Shown here one piece after another: positions 8,268 through 16,319 of a stretch of 64,000 bases of DNA. Made by a program: the position numbers and the translations under genes. Position 1 is the first letter of the stretch. The number at the start of each line of letters is the position of its first letter. Origin of the DNA: CAVVAE01 sp963746185 (lineage in GTDB: Bacteria > Actinomycetota > Actinomycetes > Propionibacteriales > Nocardioidaceae); the NCBI GenBank assembly GCA_963746185.1, contig CAVVAE010000004.1, positions 1,116,001 to 1,180,000 of the forward strand, given 5' to 3'. The notes beneath the pieces were generated by a model that saw only the letters and a list, made by a program, of their open reading frames with translations, made no database searches and was not told the origin of the DNA.

Positions 8268-9953
8268 TCAGAGCAGTGGCGCAAACCTGGGTGGCTCGGG
8301 TCGCTCGACGTCGCCGGGAGACGTGGACTCGACCCGACGGCCGCCCGGCCCGGTGAGTACGCGGTCGACAGCCACCAGAATCATCCCGAGCGCGCCGCCG
8401 ATCACGATTCCGTAGCCGGTTGCCGCGAGACTGTCGCCGAGTGGCGTCAGAGGCTGGATCAACGATGTCGCAACACCCGCTGCGCCAAGGCTGCCGAAGG
8501 CACACATCCACCAACCCTGGCGTCTCCGGTTGCGGATCGTGACGCCCCAGACCAACGCCGGGAACCCGACCACTGCCTCGATCGGCCGAGGTACGGCACC
8601 GAGGTACTTCTCGAGCCCGTCGCGGAAGTCGGAAACGCTCGCGAGCAGGCTCGGTGAACCCCAGGCCCGAATCGCCTGCGTGTAGACCACTGACAGCACC
8701 AACAGCAGCACTCCACCGGCGATCAACACGACGCCTCGACGGCCGAGGCTCTTGATGCCATGACCGAGGCGCCAGGCCAGTGCGAAGCCACTGATGAGGA
8801 CCAGCGTGAGCACCATGACCCGAAACCTGAACGGCCGCAGCACGACGTCATACCCGCTGACCACGAACGCGCCGCCCATTCCGATGAAGGCAGAGATCAA
8901 CAGCTCACGGAGCGCCTTCAGCCCGGCGGATGGTCGGGTCAGGGTCATCCCGAGCACACCATGCACGGCGGCTGCCGTCACACCGGCTCCTGCCAGCGCC
9001 CAGTTCTCCGGATATGCCGCGACCAGGCCCAGCACGATGGCAGCGAACAGGCCGATCAGGATGTAGCGACCGCCGCACCGCCGGGCCAGCACGGTGATGC
9101 CCAGCCAGGTGGCCACGACAGCACCAGTTCGAGTGACGACGTCGGGTTGGCTCCACAGGTCGTGCGATTCGGCCAACCGCCCCGATGCAAGGACGACGGC
9201 AGCCAGCCAGATGAGGCCGATGGCCACCAAGAGCGGATGACGAGTCTTGCGCGGCGTCCGCTCAACGGTGCGACGAGTCCGGGTCGAGGTCGCCGGGGTG
9301 GAGTCCTCCACCTCCGGTTCAGGCAGTGCGGTGACCGGCGTCGGCAGCGTGACCTCGGACTGGCGGGCAACCGGTTCTGCGGGCATGACCTCTGCCGGCG
9401 CGAAGTCGGGCAACGTGGCCTCGGGGAGCTCGACCTCTGGTGGCGTGACCTCGGGCTGGACCACGGAGTAGTCGGTGACGGGTGGCGGTGGCTTCGGTTC
9501 AACGCGAGGCGGCTCAACGCGAGGCGGCTCAACACGTGGCGACTCAACACGTCGCGGTTCCACGCGTGGCGGCCCAGCGCGATCAAGCGGTGTCTGCGAC
9601 GCCGGGGCGGGGGGCTGCTTCGGTCGCGACTCCGCAGGAGGTGGAACAGTCGGGGGTTTGAGTTCCGGGACGGGCTTGCGGCGTCGTCCCGGCGGCGTCG
9701 TCGCGGGCGGCCGGTCGGCCGGGGCAGCAGCCGGCCCGTACGTCGTCGGGGGTGCTGGGGCAGAAGGTGCCGCGGGGTTCGAGCGGGTCGGCGTCTTCGC
9801 CTCGTCGGGTGTCGCGACCCTTCCGTGAGCGTGCCGTCCTACAGGGGGTGAATAGTGGGGATCGCGCGGTTCTTGGCGTTCGGCCTCACGGCGAGACTCG
9901 GCGATCCGGCGTCCGCTGGCATGACGGGCAGAGTCGGGCTTCGACTCAGACAA
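8268..9953 (-). CDS. Multi-pass membrane protein with long proline-rich N-terminal domain
   Basis: 561 aa. Residues 1 to about 235 are hydrophilic and rich in Pro, Arg and Glu, including a run of RVEPP-type pentapeptides encoded by a 15-bp tandem repeat. About ten hydrophobic segments follow, then a short charged tail. I do not recognise a functional family. The start is an unusual TTG at 9953, favoured because GGGGGAG lies 6 nt upstream and codon structure continues to it. The proline-rich part probably faces the cytoplasm or periplasm as a flexible spacer; that is inference. Confidence 0.65.
   Translation of the reverse strand: MSESKPDSARHASGRRIAESRREAERQEPRDPHYSPPVGRHAHGRVATPDEAKTPTRSNPAAPSAPAPPTTYGPAAAPADRPPATTPPGRRRKPVPELKPPTVPPPAESRPKQPPAPASQTPLDRAGPPRVEPRRVESPRVEPPRVEPPRVEPKPPPPVTDYSVVQPEVTPPEVELPEATLPDFAPAEVMPAEPVARQSEVTLPTPVTALPEPEVEDSTPATSTRTRRTVERTPRKTRHPLLVAIGLIWLAAVVLASGRLAESHDLWSQPDVVTRTGAVVATWLGITVLARRCGGRYILIGLFAAIVLGLVAAYPENWALAGAGVTAAAVHGVLGMTLTRPSAGLKALRELLISAFIGMGGAFVVSGYDVVLRPFRFRVMVLTLVLISGFALAWRLGHGIKSLGRRGVVLIAGGVLLLVLSVVYTQAIRAWGSPSLLASVSDFRDGLEKYLGAVPRPIEAVVGFPALVWGVTIRNRRRQGWWMCAFGSLGAAGVATSLIQPLTPLGDSLAATGYGIVIGGALGMILVAVDRVLTGPGGRRVESTSPGDVERPEPPRFAPLL
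9498..9572 (-). repeat. 15-bp tandem repeat, five units, inside CDS
   Basis: Five 15-nt units, the first two being TTCAACGCGAGGCGG and CTCAACGCGAGGCGG. They encode RVEPP/RVESP/RRVEP pentapeptides in the proline-rich domain of the membrane protein. The length being a multiple of three means copy-number change would keep the frame. Confidence 0.85.
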
Positions 9954-10035
9954 GCGCTCTCCCCCGAAGGTATCGATGACGGCATGGGTGCCCGGCGGGG
10001 ACCGAGCTCAGATGGCAGCGATTATCGCATGACCG

Positions 10036-10812
10036 CTAGCGACGTCGGTTGGCCAGGGACGGGTTGCGACGTCGTACATCGGCCAGCCTGCTGGCAGTCA
10101 CGTCAGCAAACGCGACCCCCTCCTCATCGCCAAGCCCGCACAGGCGGACACCCATCGGATCCACCGCCACACTGCAGCCGACGTACGTCGATCCCGTCTG
10201 TCCTGCTCCCACGAGGTAGCAGGTGTTCTCGATCGCGCGCGCCCGCAGCAACGTCATCCAGTGGTCCTCCTTCAGCGGTCCCCGGACCCACGCGGCAGGC
10301 ACGACGATCACGTCAGCGCCGGCGTCGACGAGCGCGCGTCCGAACTCGGGGAAGCGCAGGTCGTAGCACGTCATCGCGCCGATCGTGAGGTCGTCCACCT
10401 TGAACGTCACGGGCTGACCATCACCCGCCGAGAGGCGATCAGACTCGCGATAGCCGAACGAGTCGTACAGGTGGGCCTTGCGGTACGACGCGGTCAGGGT
10501 CCCATCGGGGCCGAGAACCACCAGGGTGTTGAACGGTCGGGCTGGGTCGGTCGCCGCCTCGAACATGCCGGCCACCACGGTCGCTCCGGTCTCGCGTGCC
10601 AGGTCGGCGATCGTACTCACGAAGATGCCGTCGAGCCGCTGGGCTACCGGGCCGAGCGGGAGGTCAGGAGGACCGAAGTCGTGCATCGAAGCCTCGGGTA
10701 CGACGATGAGGTCCGCGCCCTGCCGCCCCGCCTCCCGCACCAACCGGCTGACCACGTCGAGATTGGCCTCGACATCAGTCGTGGACGCGAACTGGACAAC
10801 GGCGCTACGCAC
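10036..10812 (-). CDS. Carbon-nitrogen hydrolase (nitrilase/amidase superfamily)
   Basis: 258 aa with the full Glu-Lys-Cys triad: E in VVPEAS, K in YRKAHLYD and C in MTCYDLRFPE. These enzymes hydrolyse small amides or nitriles in the cytoplasm; this one resembles the omega-amidase/deaminated-glutathione-amidase type, but the substrate is not determined. GTG 10812 starts the conserved VRSAVVQFAS strand. The 17-mer GGCACACTGGACGCGTG leading into this GTG also leads into the DNA-glycosylase GTG at 40103. It is divergent from mobA with a 32-nt gap. Confidence 0.85.
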   Translation of the reverse strand: MRSAVVQFASTTDVEANLDVVSRLVREAGRQGADLIVVPEASMHDFGPPDLPLGPVAQRLDGIFVSTIADLARETGATVVAGMFEAATDPARPFNTLVVLGPDGTLTASYRKAHLYDSFGYRESDRLSAGDGQPVTFKVDDLTIGAMTCYDLRFPEFGRALVDAGADVIVVPAAWVRGPLKEDHWMTLLRARAIENTCYLVGAGQTGSTYVGCSVAVDPMGVRLCGLGDEEGVAFADVTASRLADVRRRNPSLANRRR

Positions 10813-10844
10813 GCGTCCAGTGTGCCAGTGCAAGGATCGGCAGG

Positions 10845-11438
10845 GTGCAGGCCAACGACCTCTTCTCGGCGATCGTGCTCGCGGGTGGACGCGGCACCCG
10901 GCTCGGCGGCGTCGACAAAGCCGTGTTGGAAGTTGGTGGGGTGGCCCTGCTCGAGCGGACTCTGGCCAGTGTCTCCGCCGCCGAGCACGTCGTGGTAGTC
11001 GGCCCGCCACGGGTGCTCCCGCCGGGTGTGCAAGCCGCCCAGGAGGATCCCCCGGGTGGCGGCCCCGTGGCCGCACTCGCCGCCGGGGTGCACCAGTTGT
11101 TGGGGCATGGCGCGGACGTTGTCGTCGTACTCGCCTGTGACATGCCGTTCCTCACCAGCGCGCACGTCGCCCGCCTCGTCAGAGCGGGTGGAAGCAGTGC
11201 GCGAGATGGTGCGGTGTACGTCGACGACACGGGCCGCCGACAACATCTCGCCGCGGCCTATCGGGTCGAGCCGCTTCGGACGGCATTGGCAGACCTGGAC
11301 ACGGCGGAAAATGCGTCGATGCGGGTGTTGGCAAAGCGCTTGACGCTGGTCGAGATCCGGGCCGATCCTGAGAGCACGCTGGACTGCGACACCTGGGACG
11401 ACGTGGCGCGATCCCGAGACGCCCTGGAGGAACGATGA
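10845..11438 (+). CDS. mobA: Molybdenum cofactor guanylyltransferase
   Basis: 197 aa nucleotidyltransferase with the N-terminal signature LAGGRGTRLGGVDKA and the metal-binding VLACDMPFL. MobA joins GTP to molybdopterin to form the guanine-dinucleotide form of Mo cofactor. It starts with GTG 10845. The next gene overlaps by 4 nt and encodes DUF6457, a small domain often found beside or fused to actinobacterial MobA, which supports the call. No molybdoenzyme is nearby. Confidence 0.85.
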   Translation: MQANDLFSAIVLAGGRGTRLGGVDKAVLEVGGVALLERTLASVSAAEHVVVVGPPRVLPPGVQAAQEDPPGGGPVAALAAGVHQLLGHGADVVVVLACDMPFLTSAHVARLVRAGGSSARDGAVYVDDTGRRQHLAAAYRVEPLRTALADLDTAENASMRVLAKRLTLVEIRADPESTLDCDTWDDVARSRDALEER

Positions 11439-11674
11439 GCCTGACGAGCTGGACTGAACAGCTGTGCGATGCTCTCGGGCTCGACCTTGAAGTCGAGCCT
11501 GACCCGATCCTCGACCTGGCGCGGGACGTCGCCCACGAGATCGAGCGGCCCGCGGCGCCGTTGACCACGTTCCTCGTCGGCTATGCGGCCGGCCTGCGCG
11601 GCGGATCGATCGACGACATCACCGACTGCACCGACATCGCAGCCGAGCTGGCGACCAACAGCGGCGACGACTGA
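11435..11674 (+). CDS. DUF6457 domain protein, MobA-associated
   Basis: 79 aa, acidic, with SLTSWTEQLCDALGLDLEVEPDPILDLARDVAHE followed by a small-residue helix and DDITDCTDIAAEL. This matches the short DUF6457 proteins found with mobA in actinobacteria. ATG 11435 overlaps the mobA stop (ATGA), indicating translational coupling. Its role is unknown; a helper of Mo-cofactor nucleotidylation is a reasonable guess from context. Its stop codon lies inside a strong hairpin. Confidence 0.8.
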   Translation: MSLTSWTEQLCDALGLDLEVEPDPILDLARDVAHEIERPAAPLTTFLVGYAAGLRGGSIDDITDCTDIAAELATNSGDD

Positions 11675-11690
11675 GTTAGTCGTCGCCGCT
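11660..11690. terminator. Hairpin terminator overlapping DUF6457 stop codon
   Basis: A perfect 13-bp stem AGCGGCGACGACT/AGTCGTCGCCGCT around loop GAGTT. The TGA stop (11672-11674) lies at the top of the stem and in the loop, so the last codons form the left arm. It separates the mobA operon from the convergent MFS gene. Confidence 0.75.
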
Positions 11691-11768
11691 GGGGGCGCCC
11701 CGCTCCCCCGAGGTCTGAAGCGATCCGGCTGGGGTTCAAGGCCTCATGGACGACCCCAGACCGCGTTG

Positions 11769-13304
11769 CTACGCGAAGGGTTCAGGTACGACGTCGCTGG
11801 CACCCTCGTGGGCTGCAGCCTCTTGTCCGCCCGGCCGAAGGAACACGTAGCCAACGATCGCTGCGGCGGCCGCGAACAGTGCTCCCACGAAGAGTGCCAC
11901 GTGGTAGCCACCGTTGAGCGCCACGATCGGGTCGTTTCCTGCGGCCAACAGGTTCTCCGTGCGAGAGGAGGCCAGGCTGGCGAGGATCGCGAGGCCGAGC
12001 GCGCCACCCATCATGAAGGAGGTGTTGACGACACCAGAGGCAAGACCCGATTCTTCGGGCTCGACGTCACTCATCGCGGCGAGCAGCACGGGGTTGAACG
12101 CCATACCGGCGCCGAATCCCAGCAGCAGCATGCTCGGCAGCACATCGCCTACGAAGCTGCCGTCGACCGGAGCCCGAGCCAGGAGCAGCAGCCCGACGGC
12201 CGCGACGCCCAGCCCCACAGCCAGCGGACCCCTGATGCCGTATCGCATGACGAGCTTCGCCGACAGTCCGAGCGAGAAGGCGCCCATGATCAGGTTGGCG
12301 GGCAGGAAGGCAAGACCGACATCCAGCGGGCTGTAGCCCAGCACCTGCTGCAGGTAGAGCGCGGAGATGAAGAACCAGGCAAACATTGCGGCCGCCCACA
12401 GGACGCCTACCACATTCGCGGTGGCCACGCTGCGGATGCGGAAGATGCCGAGAGGCATCAGCGGTGACTCCACGCGGCTCTCGATCCGGAGGAAGACCGC
12501 GAGCAGGGCGGCGGCGCCGACGAGGAGGCCGAGCGTCTCGCCGGAGGTCCAGCCAGCCTCGTTGCCGTTCACGATCGCGTACACCGCGAGCATCAGCGAC
12601 GCCGTCACGGTGACAGCTCCGGCAACGTCAACCCGTCCCTGGCCGGCCGTGCCACCGGCGGCCGGCAGCACCTTCAGCGACAGGGCGTAGACCACGACAC
12701 CGATCGGGACGTTGACCAGGAAGATCCAGTGCCAGTCGAGGGTGTCCGTGAGCAGACCACCCATCAGCACGCCGAGGCTTCCGCCGCCGGCCATCACGAA
12801 GCCGAAAACACCCATCGCCTTCGCGCGGTCCGCAGCTTCGGTGAACAGGCTCATGATCAGCGACAGCGCAACAGCAGAGACCACTGCTCCACCGAGTCCT
12901 TGGATGGCCCGAGCTCCCACCAAGGACAGCTGTGATCCAGCGAGCCCACAGGCGACCGACGCCGCTGTGAACAACGTGATGCCGATCAAGAAGAGACGAC
13001 GGTGGCCGAAGAGATCACCCAACCGGCCGCCCAGCAGCAAGAAGCCGCCGAACGTCAGCAGGTACGCGTTGACGACCCAGGCCAGGGAGGTCTCTGAGAA
13101 CGCGAGATCCTCTCTGATCGACGGGAGCGCGACATTCACGATGGTCGTGTCGAGGACGATCATCAGGTCGCCGAGGCAGAGCACGAACAGTGCGAACCAG
13201 CGCTTCCTGTCCGCGGCGCTCATCGTCTGCTCCTCTTCCCTCGTCAGTTCGTCTATCGGTGCCTGATCCGAGGGGCCTGATGTGGTTGCGACGGTGGTAC
13301 TCAT
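11769..13304 (-). CDS. MFS exporter, DHA2 (EmrB/QacA, 14-TM) family
   Basis: 511 aa with about 14 membrane helices. Motif LDTTIVNVALP in the first helix, motif A LGGRLGDLFGHRR after helix 2 and ARAIQGLGGA in helix 4 place it among proton-driven multidrug exporters. ATG 13304 is chosen for AGGAGCTCCG immediately upstream; an upstream in-frame ATG at 13322 lacks such spacing. The divergent HxlR-family regulator and a palindrome between the two genes suggest local repression induced by the exported compound. Confidence 0.88.
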   Translation of the reverse strand: MSTTVATTSGPSDQAPIDELTREEEQTMSAADRKRWFALFVLCLGDLMIVLDTTIVNVALPSIREDLAFSETSLAWVVNAYLLTFGGFLLLGGRLGDLFGHRRLFLIGITLFTAASVACGLAGSQLSLVGARAIQGLGGAVVSAVALSLIMSLFTEAADRAKAMGVFGFVMAGGGSLGVLMGGLLTDTLDWHWIFLVNVPIGVVVYALSLKVLPAAGGTAGQGRVDVAGAVTVTASLMLAVYAIVNGNEAGWTSGETLGLLVGAAALLAVFLRIESRVESPLMPLGIFRIRSVATANVVGVLWAAAMFAWFFISALYLQQVLGYSPLDVGLAFLPANLIMGAFSLGLSAKLVMRYGIRGPLAVGLGVAAVGLLLLARAPVDGSFVGDVLPSMLLLGFGAGMAFNPVLLAAMSDVEPEESGLASGVVNTSFMMGGALGLAILASLASSRTENLLAAGNDPIVALNGGYHVALFVGALFAAAAAIVGYVFLRPGGQEAAAHEGASDVVPEPFA

Positions 13305-13340
13305 CGGAGCTCCTTGCGTCATCTTTGGTAGTCATTTGAG

Positions 13341-13358
13341 ACCTTGAGATTGCAAGGT
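13341..13358. promoter_or_regulatory. Palindrome ACCTTG-N6-CAAGGT, candidate HxlR operator
   Basis: An 18-bp inverted repeat with 6-bp arms in the 123-bp AT-rich gap between the exporter and the HxlR regulator. It lies 37 nt upstream of the exporter start. Position and symmetry suit a winged-helix dimer; binding is inferred. Confidence 0.5.
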
Positions 13359-13415
13359 ATCACTAGTTGATCCTAAAAAACAACCCCTAAGATCGACTTC
13401 AGGACCAAGACATGC

Positions 13416-13421
13416 TAGAGT
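13416..13421 (+). promoter_or_regulatory. -10 box TAGAGT, probable leaderless start
   Basis: TAGAGT ends 6 nt before ATG 13428, and no Shine-Dalgarno is present. Confidence 0.55.
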
Positions 13422-13427
13422 AGAACC

Positions 13428-14114
13428 ATGAATACGAGGCGTAGGTATGACGATGCATGCGCCGGCGCGCACGCGTTGAACCTGGTGGGAGAGCGCTGGG
13501 CCCTCCTTGTGGCCCGCGAGCTGATGCTCGGACCCAAGCGCTTCACCGACCTCCGGGCCGATCTGCCCGGCATCAGTCCCAACGTGTTGTCTCAACGGCT
13601 CGACGAGTTCGAGGCGATCGGCGTCGTCCGCAGGCGACAGCTTCCTCCCCCTGCTCCCTCGTGGGTCTATGAGCTCACCGAGTGGGGCCGAGAGCTCGAG
13701 CCAGTCCTGATGGCGCTCGGCCGCTGGGGTGCGCGGTCTTTTGCGTTGCCCCGTGACGCCGAGTTGAGCGTCACGTCACTGATCTTGTCGTTCCGCACGA
13801 TGTTCGACGCGGCCGCCGCCGTCGGCTTCACGGCGACCTACAACCTGACAATCGGTCCGCACCGCTTCGTCGCTCGCGTCGTTGACGGCGAACTCGACAT
13901 CTCCCCAGGCACGACAGACGACGCGGACGCCAGCATCGAAGGGTCGCCGATGATCGTGGCGGCCGTGGTCTACGACGGTCAGGACCCCGCCCCGTTCATC
14001 CGCTCTGGTGACCTGACGGTGGAAGGCGACGAGGTGGCCGTCAAACGGTTCCTGACGTTGTTCACCCTCCCGGAGCGAGTGCCGGCGCCGGAGGGTTACA
14101 CCGCAGTCAGTTGA
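13428..14114 (+). CDS. HxlR-family transcriptional regulator with C-terminal SCP2-like domain
   Basis: 228 aa. Residues 1-105 form the HxlR winged helix (YDDACAGAHALNLVGERWALLVARELMLGPKRFTDLRADLPGISPNVLSQRLDEFE). The rest (TYNLTIGPHRFVARVVDGELDISPG...VEGDEVAVKRFLTLF) resembles a sterol-carrier-type ligand pocket, an arrangement seen in many actinobacterial HxlR proteins. It likely senses a hydrophobic molecule and controls the divergent MFS exporter. It ends overlapping the convergent membrane gene by 8 nt. Confidence 0.82.
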   Translation: MNTRRRYDDACAGAHALNLVGERWALLVARELMLGPKRFTDLRADLPGISPNVLSQRLDEFEAIGVVRRRQLPPPAPSWVYELTEWGRELEPVLMALGRWGARSFALPRDAELSVTSLILSFRTMFDAAAAVGFTATYNLTIGPHRFVARVVDGELDISPGTTDDADASIEGSPMIVAAVVYDGQDPAPFIRSGDLTVEGDEVAVKRFLTLFTLPERVPAPEGYTAVS

Positions 14115-14724
14115 GCTCGAGCTCGTAGACCGATCCCACCTGCGTGAAACCCACCCGTGCGTAGTACGGCGCGACCATGCTCGGTGGCGTGACCACCCGA
14201 TGGAAACCGCGGTCGGTAAAGAGCCCGCTCCGACGAAACACGAACTCCCCTGGTGAGAAGTCCCTGAACCGGGGCGTCACGTAATCGAGTTCCACCTGCG
14301 CCACGCCATCCCCCGCGTCGCGGACCAGCACGACGCCGACGGTCTCGTCTCCGAGCTGCACCAGGAAAGCAGCCCGGTCATCCGAGGCAGCTTGTGGCTC
14401 GAAGCCGGGGAAGAAACGCTGAATGTCCTCACCGTGCAGACGGAGCACATGTTGCAGGTACGCGTCACTTGCGCCGACCTCCAGCACGTCGTACGCCGTC
14501 GGGTCATGGCGCTGACTCAGCAGTCGGCGGATGAACCACACGTTGATGCCGCAGACCACCAGGTTCATCGCCACCAGTGGCCAGATCTCCAGCAACACGT
14601 TGAAGACCACCAACACGGCGCTCGCCACGAGGTTCAGCACCCGAAAGCGCAGCACCCTGGCTTGGAGCAGCGAGAAGATGAGCAACGCCGAGCCTGCCCA
14701 CCCCAACAGATCCAGCCAGCCCAT
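14107..14724 (-). CDS. Small membrane protein with soluble C-terminal domain, YgjV-like N-terminus
   Basis: 205 aa. Three hydrophobic helices span about residues 1-70 (GWLDLLGWAGSALLIFSLLQ, then two more), similar in pattern to YgjV-type proteins. Residues 80-205 are soluble, with VLVRDAG and YYARVGFTQVGSVYELEL, loosely like a GNAT acyltransferase fold. I cannot name a substrate. ATG 14724 was chosen because it begins the membrane domain and has TACGCT 6 nt upstream; the longer reading starts inside bpa. Confidence 0.6.
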   Translation of the reverse strand: MGWLDLLGWAGSALLIFSLLQARVLRFRVLNLVASAVLVVFNVLLEIWPLVAMNLVVCGINVWFIRRLLSQRHDPTAYDVLEVGASDAYLQHVLRLHGEDIQRFFPGFEPQAASDDRAAFLVQLGDETVGVVLVRDAGDGVAQVELDYVTPRFRDFSPGEFVFRRSGLFTDRGFHRVVTPPSMVAPYYARVGFTQVGSVYELELN

Positions 14725-14730
14725 CGTCGC

Positions 14731-14736
14731 AGCGTA
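14731..14736 (-). promoter_or_regulatory. -10 box TACGCT, probable leaderless start
   Basis: On the minus strand TACGCT ends 6 nt before ATG 14724, with no Shine-Dalgarno. Confidence 0.5.
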
Positions 14737-14824
14737 TCGGCCGGGCTCACGGTGTCCCGCTGCCCACGAGCTGGTCGAGTCCAGCCGCCATACAGGGAAG
14801 GTCGTCCGAACAACCGCTACCACG

Positions 14825-14830
14825 TAGGGT
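14825..14830 (+). promoter_or_regulatory. -10 box TAGGGT, probable leaderless start of bpa
   Basis: TAGGGT ends 7 nt before ATG 14838 and no ribosome-binding site intervenes. Confidence 0.55.
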
Positions 14831-14837
14831 TGATGGC

Positions 14838-15413
14838 ATGACAAGCGAGAACCCGGAAGCTACCGAATCCACTGACGACCCTCGCGTGGTCGTGGTCGGA
14901 CCTGACGGGATGGCAGTCGCCGGTGGCGACGGAAACGGTGACGGGGAGAGCGAAGGCCGCTCCATCGCCGACCTGGTCGAGCAACCCGACAAGGTCATGC
15001 GCATCGGCAGCATGATCCGCCAGCTTCTCGACGAGGTGAAGTCAGCACCGCTTGACGACGCAAGCCGCAACCGGCTCCGTGAAATCCACCAGGCCTCGAT
15101 CAAGGAACTGGAGCAGGGGCTCGCGCCGGAGCTTGTTGACGAGCTCGAACGGCTCAGCCTTCCCTTCGGCCAGGAAACCCCCAGCGACTCCGAACTGCGC
15201 ATTGCCCAGGCGCAGCTCGTGGGGTGGCTCGAAGGCCTGTTCCACGGCATCCAGACCGTCATCTACGCCCAGCAGATGGCCGCCCGTGCCCAGCTCGAAC
15301 AGATGCGCAAAGCGCTGCCCCCAGGTGCGATGCCCGGCGGAGCACCCGGGCAAGGAATGCCCGGCCAACGTCCAGACGACCGTCCCGACCCGAGCAATGG
15401 GATGTACCTCTAG
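14838..15413 (+). CDS. bpa: Bacterial proteasome activator (DUF2587)
   Basis: 191 aa. A disordered acidic N-terminus is followed by the helical DUF2587 core (SIADLVEQPDKVMRIGSMIRQLLDEVK...FGQETPSDSELRIAQAQLVGWLEGLFHGIQ) and a Gly/Pro-rich linker ending in GMYL. In mycobacteria Bpa forms a dodecameric ring that opens the 20S proteasome gate through a C-terminal GQYL tail, independently of ATP. GMYL keeps the penultimate Tyr and final Leu, so the docking function should be kept. Presence of Bpa implies proteasome genes elsewhere in the genome. Confidence 0.88.
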   Translation: MTSENPEATESTDDPRVVVVGPDGMAVAGGDGNGDGESEGRSIADLVEQPDKVMRIGSMIRQLLDEVKSAPLDDASRNRLREIHQASIKELEQGLAPELVDELERLSLPFGQETPSDSELRIAQAQLVGWLEGLFHGIQTVIYAQQMAARAQLEQMRKALPPGAMPGGAPGQGMPGQRPDDRPDPSNGMYL

Positions 15414-15503
15414 CTCACACCTCGACGGTCACTCATCGCGGTAGTAGCGTCCCAGGGGTTCGACTCATGAGGACGTCATCGCGTCCCAGGAAGGGAGCTC
15501 GCC

Positions 15504-16112
15504 ATGTTCGTTCAGGTGATCAAGGGTCAAGTATCGGACCCGGAGCGGCTTCGCGCCGCGGTAGAGCAGTGGATGCAGGATCTGGCACCAGGAGCCCCAG
15601 GCTGGCTCGGAAGCACCGCAGGTGTGACTGAAGACGGTACGGCGATCACCGTGGTGCGCTTTGAGTCTGAGGAGGCCGCCAAACGGAACAGCGACCGGCC
15701 CGAGCAAGACGCCTGGTGGGCCGAGACCTCCAAGCTGTTCACGGGCGAGCCGGAGTTTCGTGACAGCAGCGACGTCGAGGCCGACGTGATCGGAAACCCG
15801 GACGACGCCGGCTTCGTCCAGATCATGCAAGGTCGCGGCAACGACCCTGAACGGGCAAAAGAGCTGATGTCACAAGACTCGGACAAGTGGGCCGAGTTTC
15901 GCCCCGACATCATCGGCAGCCTCGCAGTCGGGCACGAAGGCGGCGCCTACACGATGGTCTTGTACTTCACCTCCGAGGCTGACGCCCGCGAAGGCGAGAA
16001 GAAGCAGCCACCGCCGGAGTTGCAGGCGCAGATGGCCGAGATGGACAAACTGAGTGTCGGGGTCCCGGACTTCTTCGACCTGAAGCAGCCCTGGTTGCAC
16101 TCCCCCCAGTAA
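15504..16112 (+). CDS. Hypothetical protein with two ABM-like ferredoxin-fold halves
   Basis: 202 aa. Two similar halves each begin with a strand (MFVQVIKGQVSDPERL; GFVQIMQGRGNDPERA) and contain a W-x-x-S-L/T-type strand and a helix, resembling a tandem antibiotic-biosynthesis-monooxygenase (dimeric alpha/beta barrel) fold. No catalytic residues are identifiable. ATG 15504 has a clear AGGAAGGGAG upstream. It stands alone between bpa and sigK. Confidence 0.6.
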   Translation: MFVQVIKGQVSDPERLRAAVEQWMQDLAPGAPGWLGSTAGVTEDGTAITVVRFESEEAAKRNSDRPEQDAWWAETSKLFTGEPEFRDSSDVEADVIGNPDDAGFVQIMQGRGNDPERAKELMSQDSDKWAEFRPDIIGSLAVGHEGGAYTMVLYFTSEADAREGEKKQPPPELQAQMAEMDKLSVGVPDFFDLKQPWLHSPQ

Positions 16113-16319
16113 AGGGAGAGACCAAGCCGCCAATCCGAAGCGGCGCGGGCGTCGAATCCCCTGTATGAACCCTTTGCGACGTACGCGCACCGCGGCGGGC
16201 GCGCCAGTCGGCGTCCCGGCGGAGCCGTCGCGACGCGCATGACATCGCTGGTCCTCGCCCCTTACGGGCCGCCGCGGCAAAGGTCCTGCCAGGACCATCC
16301 GCGTGGCACAGTTGTGCCT

